Shown piece after piece: positions 47,775 through 58,839 of a stretch of DNA of 64,000 nt (positions are counted from its first letter, which is position 1; each line of letters opens with the position of its first letter). The position numbers and the translations under genes are program-made. The notes under the pieces were generated by a model. It made no database searches. It saw only the letters and a program-made list of their open reading frames with translations, and was not told the DNA's origin. Source of the stretch: Rhyacichthys aspro (taxonomy: Eukaryota; Chordata; Actinopteri; Gobiiformes; Rhyacichthyidae); contig CM072161.1 in the NCBI GenBank assembly GCA_036850595.1, forward strand, positions 9,755,905-9,819,904, read 5' to 3'.

Positions 47775-48012
47775 CAGCGGTGTCCAAACATTTACCAAAG
47801 AGGGCCACATTTGATGAAAACTAGTCTCTTCTGATTTTATTCCACAAGTACAGGTTTTAGTCAGACTTAAACAGGTTTAAGTTGGATTTAAGCAGGATAA
47901 AGCTACTCCTGTTGGGGCCATAAACAATTCATTTTATCACTGAAGCTGAGGGCCACATAAAATGTCATCTTGTGCCATGACTGGCCACTGGGCCGGACTT
48001 TGGACATGTCTG
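47775..48012 (+). mobile_element. hAT-like non-autonomous element, short array copy
   Basis: It starts CAGCGGTGTCCAAACATTTA and ends with the reverse complement CAGACATGTCCAAAGTCCGG (47993-48012). The 8 bp on each side, CTCTAAAC (47767-47774) and CTTTAGAC (48013-48020), match at 6 of 8 positions, as expected of an aged hAT target duplication. The internal 21-bp unit is present in only about two to three copies (47850-47900), so this may be close to the pre-expansion state. Confidence 0.8.
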
Positions 48013-48020
48013 CTTTAGAC

Positions 48021-50110
48021 TTTATTATCAAGGATTTTAATCCATAAGAATTTTCGTCAAACTTCAGCCAATCACATGCTTGTGTAAAAGTGGGATTGAT
48101 TTAAATAAATTATAATAATAGTTAGTAGGCACCGTTTGAAAACATTTTATCAATGGCAGCAAACAGTACTACAGGGAAAGTGTTTATTCCAGCTCTGAGG
48201 AGGCAAAGTGAAATGTGCATTCACAAGATGGACATGACTGAGGGATTGTGTTGGTCTAACTCTCAACTCTTAGCTTTACCTAACTTAGTACAATAGATGA
48301 GGATGGTAAGACTGCTGTGTTGTTGTGGGAGGGGTTTGTGAGGGTGAGTTTTTGGCTACTGCAGCTTTAACTCTTTTTTTTAACCCTTCAGTTTGTTTCT
48401 TGGACACAAAAAATTCTCTTTTAAAGAAACATATTTAATTTTTTTTGTGAATGTCATGATCAGCTTCAGTCCTCACCATATGTAACAAATATTTATGATT
48501 TTTCTGAATACTTTTCTGAATTATTTAACCCCCATCCCATATATTCAATAATTTTAATACAAGTTTTAGAGTGTCGAAGAAAAACACTGATTCTGATCAA
48601 TACATTCTTTTTTGTGCTTATAAATAAATCGCTACACCTGGGTTCCTAGGACACAAAAATGTTTTTTAATGGTTGCCCTGGAAACATTAAGGGATTTCAA
48701 CACTAGGGGGAAAAAATAAATAAAATAAAAACAGAAATCACATTAGAGAATCACATCTGAAATCACAGTACAAAAAATGCCCAAGGGACATAGATGGGAC
48801 AATTTAGTTTAAAAAGCATATGAAAGACTTGAAGACCCAGGAGTTTTAAGGTAAAAATGACAAAAGAAAATAAGCTCCAGAGGCCAAATTTCACCAACCC
48901 GTTTCATTGTAAAGCTAAAACTAACGGCACAAATAAAAAAGAAGCCTATTAACACAAAAGAAGCAGTTGGTTAGATTTACACTTGAAAGGTGGTTGTCAA
49001 AGGTATTAACCCACAAGAAAAGCACACTTAATCACAAATATTCCTACAAGAGCAACATTTCACATTTGTCACACTCTCGACCAATTACTGTCAAGACTGT
49101 CTGTGCTGCAAACCTCGTGTCTTCAAACGGAAACAACACTGCGGCGTCTGTCATTAGCTTTTGCAATAACCGTTTTCACGGCGCCGAAAAGACCTGTCTG
49201 GCAGTTTCTCTCGGCAATTGTGCTTCGTCGCCTCTCAACCCGACGCTAGTCTAACCCACCTGCATGTTTACGCCCGGGCGAGCTCATCCGTTTTGCGCAG
49301 ATGAGACTGTTCCCAAGGCGTCCTCAGGCTCCTCTCGAGGAGATTGATGGTGATGAAGGAGATGGGTGGCGCTATGACAGCTTAATTCACATTACGCACC
49401 CTTGAGTTGTAGCAGCTTGTATACGAACAAAAGAGATATCCTAATGAAAAGCACTAAAGCCCTACCTGCTGTCACTCTCAATGCATAAATACTCAAGCCT
49501 ATCAGATGATTAGCTTTGGTAAATGTACAAACAGGAAGCTGGAGGTTAAAGCCTATGGTGAATGTGAGAGAATTGAAAACATCACTTAAGGGACTAGACG
49601 GCATCATCTTTTCCCTACCGCGCTCCAGCCGTGTGTGCAGTGCATATCTTCACCTGATTACAGTGTAAATGCTGATATTAGCATTTGGGCTGAGCTTTAT
49701 GCGGCCTTTTTGAGTCATTCTGGCACAAGAAAAACATTACACGGCCGCTTTTCAAAACAGCGCTGACCGTTTGCCGTGAGTAGAACTTGGATGACTGCCT
49801 AATTCACTCATATCTGATCATCTCGGGAACTTAAAACGACCGCTATCGAAGTCTAGAAGAAGAGCGTGACGTTTTTTTGACAATGCATGGTGAGATCTTG
49901 CCCAGTGGTCTTTGATATCAGGCTTTACTTGTAAAATTTGTGGCAGAACTGAGTGTTGAATAGGAATAATCATCAATAGCTGGGAGCAGTTTGTTTGAGC
50001 GTACGTAAATAGAATAAAATCCCAATTCTTTGTCTCCACAGGGTTCCACCACAGGCAGGGGTATTTCCTGCTACATACAGTATGCATATACATGGTCTAC
50101 AATTGAATAA
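48021..50110. other. Gene-free stretch with dispersed repeat pieces
   Basis: No coding exon is recognised. The block 48728-48875 (AAACAGAAATCACATTAGAG, CAAAAAATGCCCAAGGGACA, GAGTTTTAAGGTAAAAATGA) recurs at about 50564-50790. An RFX-like GTTGCCCTGGAAAC lies at 48672-48685. The stretch 49090-49390 has higher GC (GTTTTCACGGCGCCGAAAAG) and could be a conserved element. Confidence 0.4.
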
Positions 50111-50112
50111 TC

Positions 50113-50915
50113 ATCATTTTTTTTGGAAGAGTCTAAACTTTAGCGGACACCAATAACACATCTCATGTCTTTCAGGACAGATTTGAAAAAGTTTTAGTCC
50201 AATTTAAACAGGTTTTAGTTGGATTTGAAGAGGTTTTAGACGAATTTGAACTGGTTTTAGTTGGATTTGACCAGGTTTAAGTTTGATTTGAACAGGTTTT
50301 AGTTGGATTTGAACAGTTTTAAGTTCCATTTGAACAGGTTTTAGTTGGATTTGAACAGATTTTAGACGGCTTTGAACATGTTTTAGACATATTTGAACAG
50401 GTTTTAAACAGATTTGAACCGGTTTTAGTTGGATTGGAACTTGTTTTAAAAAGATTTGAACAGGTTTTAGTCACATTTTAACAGGTTTTAGTTAGATTTG
50501 AACTGATTTTAGTCAGATTTGAACTGATTTTAGTCAGATTCAAACAGGTTTTAGTCAGACATTAAAAACAGAAATCACATTGCAGTGGTAGAGTTTTGAC
50601 AAAATGCATTTGAATGGGAGTCAGTGGCACAAAAAATGCCCAAAGGACACAGGTGGTACTATAAAGCAAATTGTCTGCCATTTGCATCAACACGGCCAAA
50701 GTTAAGCAAATAAAAGTTTCAAAAAACACAAAACAAAAAGTTCAGGGAACCAGGAGGTTTAAGGTAAAAATTACACCAAAAGAAAAAAACAGTTTAATTG
50801 CTTTATACGCCTTTATATATATACCTTATATTCCTTTATATACAAAATTTGAATATCCATCATTTTTGGTCTACATTTTAGGAAACACGAATAACACATC
50901 CAAGTCTTTGCATAA
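50113..50915. repeat. 21-bp array flanked by direct repeats (hAT-element relative)
   Basis: About 18 units of the 21-mer (for example GGTTTTAGTTGGATTTGAACA) span 50172-50560. They are followed by the repeat block shared with 48728-48875. Related words flank the whole: ACACCAATAACACATCTCATGTCTTT (about 50146-50175) on the left and ACACGAATAACACATCCAAGTCTTT (about 50885-50909) on the right, each preceded by an AT-rich CATCATTTTT stretch. No hAT ends are visible, so this copy is internal or rearranged. Confidence 0.6.
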
Positions 50916-53480
50916 TCAGAGATCCTTTTTAATTTCAGGCCACAGAGAAGCAATGAAAAGCAGTATCATATCAATCACCTGAAATAACTAGAACGCAGCT
51001 CTGACAAGTGAAATTCATAATTCATGCCGCGGTGATTATCGTCACTGAGGGTTGCCAGTTCCCGGGGCTCTGACTGAGACAGGTTGAAGGCCTCTTAGCC
51101 CGACTTGTATTGACATCTCTGGACACTAACACATCCCAAGTCAGCAGGGCCTCCTTTTAAAGCTTTTACACACCACTTAAATCCGTTTATTTACCTGTCT
51201 CCAACATGTGCCATTTCCATAAAAAACACAAAAACCGACTCAAAATTACTCACCGTGGTCCGAGACACGCAGAGACGCTGGCTCAATGGTATGAATTATT
51301 AACATTTCCCATGTGGCGCAACGTGAGTAAGTTGTATCTGAATGCCTTGCCCGCTCTCGTAACATGAAAGGCTTCAGGAAATCTATTAATCTGAAAATCT
51401 GCCGAGGCAGAGCAAAAAAAATATCAAGTAACTTCATGTCAAATTCAATGTAGAGTGCAGTGGTGTGGGTGCTGAGATCTGGTGTTTTTCAGGCCTTTGC
51501 AAACATTCTGCTGACATTTTATTCAGGAGCCGACATTCTGTGGGGGCCGCACCAGAACTGGGTGTCAGTGAGAAGTCATGGGGTAACATTGGATAATAAA
51601 CCAAAAAAAATGTCCATCAACACTGTCTGTATCTGAGAGAGAAATGGCAATTAATTCTCTGATTAAAGTGGTAGAAATAATCAGGACTGCTGTAAACAAG
51701 CACTTGATCGCCTTTAGATAATTAGCAGCACTTCAACATTTTAAACATTTATTTCCAAGGCTCGGTCGTAGCGTCTTACGATTTAGCACTGGTTTTCCAA
51801 ATAGTACCAGATAAACAGCCTCTAACCTCTACTTTTGCCTTAAAAAGATGAATGCTTTTGTTACTTGAGTCATTATGCATTTAAGTAATAACAAATGGAA
51901 AAAAACAACAAACGCATGAATGTTTTTTCTCAGGACAGGCAAGTGTAAAAGTCCTCTTTGAACACTAAATCAGAGCTATACTGTTTAACATGCAGCATAT
52001 ACCTAAGCATCTACAATACTTCCCAGTCCACAATAATGAATTTGTATTTTAACCACACTAGCGCGGTGTGCCATCACTGGAATAATGAACCAGCGCCTGT
52101 TTCTTTCTAATTAGGGCCGAAATATGATTATCAACCCAAAAAAAGATGCATTGTGAGTGCTTCTTTCCAGGCTTTGTACAAAAGGAGCTGTATTTTTACT
52201 TCTTCTCTCCTAATTAGTCCGAGAACTGAAACCTATGCCATGCTCCTCCTCGCTGAAAATGCTCCACAATACGCATGAATATCTCACTGTTGTGGATATG
52301 TAGTGCCATTGTGTTGCACTCATTTGACCTAATGCAGTAAAAATGGCTGTTTTTATGACCGAGCTCTTCCGGCCTGCTGTATTTTCCTCGCTGTCACACT
52401 CACACAGCTGTCCCTCGTCTCCTATAGCGTTATTTTCCCCCTTTTTTTAACTTTAGATGTCGACCTCGTCTCTTTTGAGCTGCTGTGTTTTTCCGTTATC
52501 GTCTCAGAGACAAATGAGAGACAAGAGAGCCTCGGGGTGCGTGTCCTCACATCGTCGCCACTCCCTTTATCTGTAACCCACCTCTCGCGCCGCTATCCTC
52601 CATCTTTCCGTCTTCCTGAGTGACAGCTGGCAGCCAGTAGGGTACAGTGGGCAGTGCCAGCCCGAGCGCGCCATTTGCCAAGTGAGAGGAGGAAAAAAGC
52701 AAAAGGAAAAAAAAAACACATTTGAACGTGAGTCATGCGCGCCGTGGCTCTCTCTGTCACTCATTGCTGGTTTTTTGTCTTCACATGCAGTGGCACATTA
52801 CACCGGCCGCTGCCCACAGAGCTTTGTGGTCATTAAAACGGGCAACAGTCGTTCGCAGAAGGGCTGTAAATGAATCCAGAGGGATGCGCTCGAGGCAGGC
52901 AGCAGCCATAAAAAGCAGGCATCTGAAGCAGAGCGTGTGGCCGGTCACTGATTAGAAGGGAATTATTAAAACTAGCCGTAAAATTCAAGGAGTTTTCAAG
53001 GCAAGAGGAGGCAACGTTCACAAAGAATTATTGGCAATTGACTGTATTGCTGAAATAATCAATACAGAACACACACATAAAACTATATAGATATGCACAT
53101 TTTTAGTATGGGGGGTAATATTTAGTAGAACAGTGCTGTTGGTCACTGAGGGCACAACATTTTGAATTTACAACAGAAATATGGTGGGAATTGTTGCATG
53201 TAAACAATGTACTGATGAGCAAAGGGTTTAAATGTGGAATGTGTAGATACTTATTTATTATGTTTTTTTTATTTTATTTTTACTTTTTTTTTTTCTAAGA
53301 GACGTATGGGGGGCTCACAGAGGTACAAAAGCATTTCAGAAATTATTGTAAAACTTTACATACCTCCTCCTGGAACAGTGGAATGTTATTTAGTGAATTA
53401 TATACACTTACACTCCAGCTAGGGCCTCAGCTAATGCTAAAATGGACTTCAAAATGTGATGGAAACTTTAAGAGGAATTA
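50916..53480. other. Gene-free stretch with possible conserved elements
   Basis: No coding exon is recognised. The block 52050-52300 has repeated CTAATTAG words (TTTCTAATTAGGGCCG, CTCCTAATTAGTCCG), typical of homeodomain-bound enhancers. The block 52550-52960 is GC-richer. Both are only candidates for conserved non-coding sequence. Confidence 0.35.
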
Positions 53481-53489
53481 CCCAAAATG

Positions 53490-53885
53490 TTCACCCATCA
53501 TGAATTAACCCCATAATCTGCCCCAGAATCCATTGCGTTAAACCAAAGATTAGAGCTTACCTTAAACTTCTAGCTGAGTTCAGCCATAGATTGTGATTCA
53601 ACTATTACTGTATCTCCACAGTTTGATTTGCTTACCCTTCTTTATTTATGTTTTTGTTTTTGCACTGGTTCTCTGTGTAAGCATTATCTGTGATCATTAC
53701 TTCCTCGTTGACAAGCGCTGTCGACCAATGGGAGCCTCCCTTATTTAAGAGCGGGTGTGTGATTGGTCAAAGCTTCTGGTATGAGCTGAACATTCTCATC
53801 TATTCTCATCTAACCCTTGATAAACCTACACAACGTCTTAAAGTCTTGGTTTTTTTTCACAGATGATTCCTATACAGTGCCTTTT
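53490..53885 (+). repeat. Dispersed repeat family A, copy 2 (inverted CCAAT core)
   Basis: It shares with the other copies a GATTAGAGCTTACCTTAAAC block, the core GACCAATGGGAGCCTCCC ... GTGATTGGTCAAAG (53722-53775), and TTTTTTTTCACAGATGATTC followed by CCTATACAGTG. It is colinear with the copies at 27.5, 55.6 and 63.6 kb. Confidence 0.65.
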
Positions 53886-55280
53886 AGAATATATTTGATG
53901 AAACAGTTGTTTTTTTTCCCTAAATACAAGTTAAAAAAAACCCAAAACGGTAATTTCTCTTGCATAAATACAAAAAAAAAAAACAACAACCCATAAAAGA
54001 TAGACTTTTATAGTACTTTGGTAAAGAATTTTCAACTATTGATCACGTGAGTACTGCACTGTAAAGCCATTCTAGGTCATTTATAGAGTGAGTGTAGCTT
54101 ACATCAGTTCTCTATCCAAATAAATCTTTTGGAGAATAGAGAGACTCATTTTCCAATTTTTGGTGTGTCTCAGTTTCCATGTTGTATTTCCAACAATAGA
54201 GTTATTATTCTGATTAATTATATTCTCATTCCTGGTGCCTGATAACTGGGCTGTACTTTGGGTTTAGTTTCTTTTCCGTGGTTTTCCAAATGGGTTTCTT
54301 TACATCTCGGAGCAAGGCATTAATTAGGCTTCGTTTTGTGGTCATGTCTCCAATTTCACCTTCCTTTAAAAAGATCCAAACTGCACCTCTCCTCTGAAAA
54401 AGAAAAAGGACGTGCACTTTCACTTTCAGCTTTAGTGCGGAGCGAAAAGGAAGACATTCAATGTAATGACTCGGCAGTATGCAAAGAGCACCTTTTATAC
54501 AAAGCGCTGGTGTCATCCCGCTTCCCTCGAACACCCTATATAAATGTGCTCCTTTTAGCCTGATTCAGACTGATGAATGCTGTTGGAGGAGCAGCTGCGT
54601 CACTGTGCTCTCTGTAATAATTCTCACTTTTTTTTTTTTTTTACTTCCTCGCTGGCCCTATTGGCAGATGGATTTTTTTCCGAAAGGATGTGACATTTGG
54701 GTCAGGTTTGTGCATTGACAAAGACAGAACAGCAGCGTTGAAACCCCCCAGATCTGATTAGCGCTTGTGGGAGCTGGATTGCAGAATTTTTACCACGATT
54801 TATGGAGGTGAAGAGGTCAGAGATGGTAAAGAAAGCAATTACTAGACACAAAATGACAGAGAGTAAAGCAAAACAAGATGCGCGCTTGGCCGTGTCACGA
54901 GCGCACAGTCAATATCTTGTGTGTAATCTGGGATTAAACATCCGACAGACAGTGACAGTCCGAGGCTTCATGCGACACACTAATACAGAGAATTCATAAA
55001 GAGAGAAGGGAAATCGAAAAGAACGAGGCTCAGACATAACCTTGGGGGGATAAAGCAAGACGGTCACTAATGAAAAAGCAGGGACAGGAGATTTGTTGTC
55101 GCGCAGTGATGAGATGAGACGGACCAAAGTAGAATCAAGAGACAACATGTGGAGGAAACATGCTTTTGTGTATATGCCTTTAATAATAATAATTCATCCA
55201 GAGTCAATGTCAATCCAAACATGACTTTTTCCACCATCCGTCTCTTTCTAATTCAGAAGAAAAGTTTATTGGATTACCTA
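53886..55280. other. Gene-free stretch, nothing identified
   Basis: No coding exon, RNA gene or clear repeat. The minus frame at 54226-54534 overlaps plus frames and has no domain. A poly-T run lies at about 54628-54642. Confidence 0.3.
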
Positions 55281-55289
55281 TGACTGATC

Positions 55290-55512
55290 GGAGGTCAGAG
55301 GTCAAGGTCACACTGACCTCATGTCTCTCCACTTGTTGTTAATGCTTTGTATACGGCTTAAGGCTACTCCATTACCTCTGCCGTGAATGGTCACTTGGAT
55401 TTAAACCAAATCCAATAAGATTTAAGTTAGGGTCATGTTAAGGTCAACGTCAAAGAAGTGACCTCGGGAAGCAGATTTCATATTAAAAAGGTCAAAGGTC
55501 ACTGTGCCTCTG
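55290..55512. promoter_or_regulatory. Cluster of nuclear-receptor half-sites (AGGTCA)
   Basis: AGGTCAGAGGTCAAGGTCAC (55292-55311) contains three AGGTCA-type half-sites in direct orientation (DR1 and DR0 spacing), followed at once by the opposite half-site TGACCTC. More half-sites follow: AAGGTCAACGTCAAAG (55440-55455), GTGACCTCGG (about 55458-55467) and AAAGGTCAAAGGTCACTG (55488-55505), which is another DR1-like pair. The cluster may be a remnant of a repeat family that carries such words, so function is uncertain. Confidence 0.4.
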
Positions 55513-55554
55513 TGAAAATTGTGTGTTGAGTAAAGTTTCCCCCCATAATGAAAT

Positions 55555-56045
55555 ATTTAAAGCAGCTCTAGTCGATTTTGTTTTACTTTCCGCCAACAGC
55601 AGCATAGTAGCTTTTCCTGCTTCTTTTATTTAAAAAAAGGTCAAATTAGACCAATTTTCCACCACATAACACTAATACGTTCCCTTAAAGCGAAGTTTAG
55701 AGCTGACCTGAAACTTTTAAGTTTGGAGTTTACCATTGAGACAACATTTATCCATATGCTTCCCGTTTCTCTATGTTTTTGAGCTGTTGTACTGTAAAAT
55801 AAGACATATTTTTTAACAGAATAACACATTTCCTTTGTTTATTTCCTCAGTCCTTCATTGTTGACATCAGTGTTGACCAACGGGAGCGCTCCTTTTTTGC
55901 AGGAAGCAAGCTGTGATTGGCCAAAATCCCACTTTGATCATGCTCATCCATTAAAATACTTAATTGTAAAGCCTAGATTGCGTATTAATGTCTAATTTTT
56001 CCACAGATAATTCCTATTGCAACAAGCTGTTAGATGAATAAACTG
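55555..56045 (+). repeat. Dispersed repeat family A, copy 3 (inverted CCAAT core)
   Basis: This is the most complete copy. It has CAACAGCAGCATAGTAGC, CACATAACACTAATACGTTC, AGTTTAGAGCTGACCTGAAA, TGTAAAATAAGACATATTTT, the core GACCAACGGGAGCGCTCC ... GTGATTGGCCAAAA (about 55875-55925), and CCACAGATAATTCCTATTGC near the end. Its left part aligns in reverse with 63640-64000. Confidence 0.7.
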
Positions 56046-58839
56046 TTAAAATAAATGTAACAGTAAAAAAAATCGAGTGAATGATTTTAAGGAGGTAAAG
56101 GATTTTTCTTCACACTTTGAATTTGTTGAATTTGGTCTGCTGTATGTATTTAACCATATTTTACATCAGAACAGGTTATGCATTTCAGAAGCATACAGAA
56201 AGTGATATTTTTATTTTTAATTTTACCCTCTTAGCTAAAGTCCCCCCACGTCCATGTGCTATGGTGAATTTCCAAGTGCTCAGTGTCAGCCATCGGGGCC
56301 CTCAGACCACGCTCCACCCCCTCGGTCATTGAAGTCCCACTTAGGTTTCAGTGGTCATTGGGATTCCTTTTTTTACGAGCCCACTGATCAATCAGTCATG
56401 TAATTCAATCTGCCGCTCAATCATGTTTAAATGAATTATTCACCAACCTTCACAGAAAGCTCCGAGAGGCACAGCGCTGCCATTAACCGGCCAAATCCAA
56501 ACACACACACAAAAAAATAACAATAAATGCAGCAAAAATGTTGATGTAGAGACTTTTATTTAATTGTTTAAAGCAAGCAGCTAATGGTCATCAGCAGACA
56601 GTGTTCTGAAGCTGTGAATTGTAATGATAATCCAGACAGACATAAACTATCTGGAAAACAATTTCGATGTGACAAAGCTACTCTAACTAAAAGACAATGT
56701 GAATATAACCATGTGTTTTATGTAAAAGCCACAGCGTTTAAAGAGAAACTCGGCTTTTGTGGCGTCCTACAGCTTTCCTTTACGTCAAAGCTGCACACCT
56801 CTCTCTTTGAGCTCCTTTTCAGTTCAGTTCTTTTCATTATCGTCCTCATTCCTGGCTTTCAGAGACATGATCGCGCACATTCTTCAGGTGGAGACCGGAG
56901 TGACTGTGAGATGACAAGAATCTGTCGACTAGCTTATTTTACACACTTTACATCCCTTTTTACCATAACATGCAGTGCTTTGTATAAAAAACAAGACACA
57001 TATTTAATCTGAGGCACAAACAACCTTGAGACTATTTGTTTCTTTATTGGTTTCTGTCCTGTGCGTCACTGAAGGAAGTGAAAATGATATTTTTCCTCGT
57101 TTGTCACTCAGGTTGATGACTGTAATTCCACTGAGCAGCACCCATTAATATTTCGCCCAAATAAAAAAATAAAAATAACTTCCATTAGGCCTATCGGAAA
57201 AGCCACTCTCCCGGTCGGTGAGATTACAAACGCCCTGCTAAGGTGCAGTAACGATCAGCAGCCCACACACACACACACACACACACACAGGGCCCAGATG
57301 GACAGGTTTACTGCCCCTGATTTCCCTCCCCTCCCGCTGCCACCCGCCGCTCCTCCGGCTTTGTGCTCTGTGAAATGAAGTGCAGTGATCAATTGCGCTG
57401 AAAATTTCTCTGAAGGTTTCAAATGGAGCTCTGTGGCCTCGGTCCTGCCTCCTGAATTTTTTAAGTTGTGCAGAAAAGAAAAATGGCTGCCCTTTTAATG
57501 CAAGCGCCTTAAGCTGTTTTGTATTGTTAATGCTGCCTGCGCTGAGGCTTGTTAAATATGAAAACATGCCGGAGTACAGTTGATGAACGATGAGCTTTTC
57601 AGGAAATTGCACAACATTGGTTTGTGCCATCCACTGACAGTAAATTCAACACTGAGTATTCTAAGTATTCTCACTGTTTTCGTTTCTCATCTCAGTGTCT
57701 TTATCTGGATAGTTTTTCTTCTTTTTAGACGTTTGGATGAATAAAGTATTTGCTTTGTTTCATGATTAAGATTTTAAGATGAAAACGTCCAGTGTGCGAA
57801 GGTGCAGTACAGTGTCTTTCAGTTTTATAGGGCACTGAGCAAAAAGTAATTTGAACTTGTTTTGGTTCTTCTAATACATAATACATAATACCAATGCATA
57901 TTTTAGTTTTACTGAGGTACAGAAAAAACATTATATGTATTTACAACGCACAGTTTGATTGTAAGTTTGGCCTAGAAGGAACTGATGTTACTGCTAAAAT
58001 TGTACTTTTTAAGTCATTGGCTGTCTTAAACAACTTCCTATAGTGCACAACACCTTATAAAATTGTGTGGGGCTGGGGCTTATGGCTAAAAAATAAAATC
58101 TCAGGATGATTCACGATTTTAATACATTATATTACTAATAAAAAGAATGTAATTTCTTTTTCTGTTCAGTGTCAACACAACAATAGAAAAGCATCAGCAG
58201 CAGTGTCTATTACCTTAGTTCAGATTGAATACTTTTGAGTTTTAGCCCTCTCCGTCTCCATAGACCTGGTTAAATATAGTATTTCACAACACAAAGCCTT
58301 GTTTAAAGATGCCAAGAGCACTCTAACACATGGATGATGCATAAATCAACAAAGTACACTGCACTACGCTGTTCCCATTCATCTATTTCCTACTACTTTA
58401 TTAAACCAGTGCATTTCAGTGGTAATATGCCTTCTTTCTCTGGTGATTATTATTGTCTTTATCGTCTGCAGAGTCATTAAGGACATTATTTAAGCTGCTC
58501 TGGCGCTAACAGCAGCAGCATTAGCCACAACACAGTGTGCAGCGCAGGGTTATGGGAAACATTTTGATTTAGTGACATGGCTATTTTTGACATTGTTCGA
58601 TTTATCACCCAGCCTTAGCTACACTACATAGTGGAGGTTTTGGAGGCGGACTTTTGTATTAAACTCTGGCAGAACTTTGGTGAAATACAAATAATAGATA
58701 AAGAATGAGAAGAGTAAGTGGCTGCTATGACTTGTCACGACTGGATTACTGCAACTCTTCAAGGAAGCTCATTTCTATAAATCCTTGTCAATGTAAGCTG
58801 TAACTTAACTTGACTTGACAGTGATCATTGTGTCTATAG
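56046..58839. other. Gene-free stretch, nothing beyond a CA microsatellite
   Basis: No supported gene. The plus frame at 56584-57012 (142 codons) and the minus frame at 57238-57630 (130 codons) are the longest, but neither has recognisable domains or splice support, and the second runs through the CA repeat. Confidence 0.35.
57264..57289. repeat. (CA)13 microsatellite
   Basis: Thirteen uninterrupted CA dinucleotides. Confidence 0.95.

Noticed and set aside
56584..57012. 142-codon plus frame
   Set aside because: It has no recognisable domain, codon use like surrounding AT-rich DNA, and no splice or polyA context.
57238..57630. 130-codon minus frame
   Set aside because: Its C-terminal part is translated from the CA microsatellite and the rest shows no domain.
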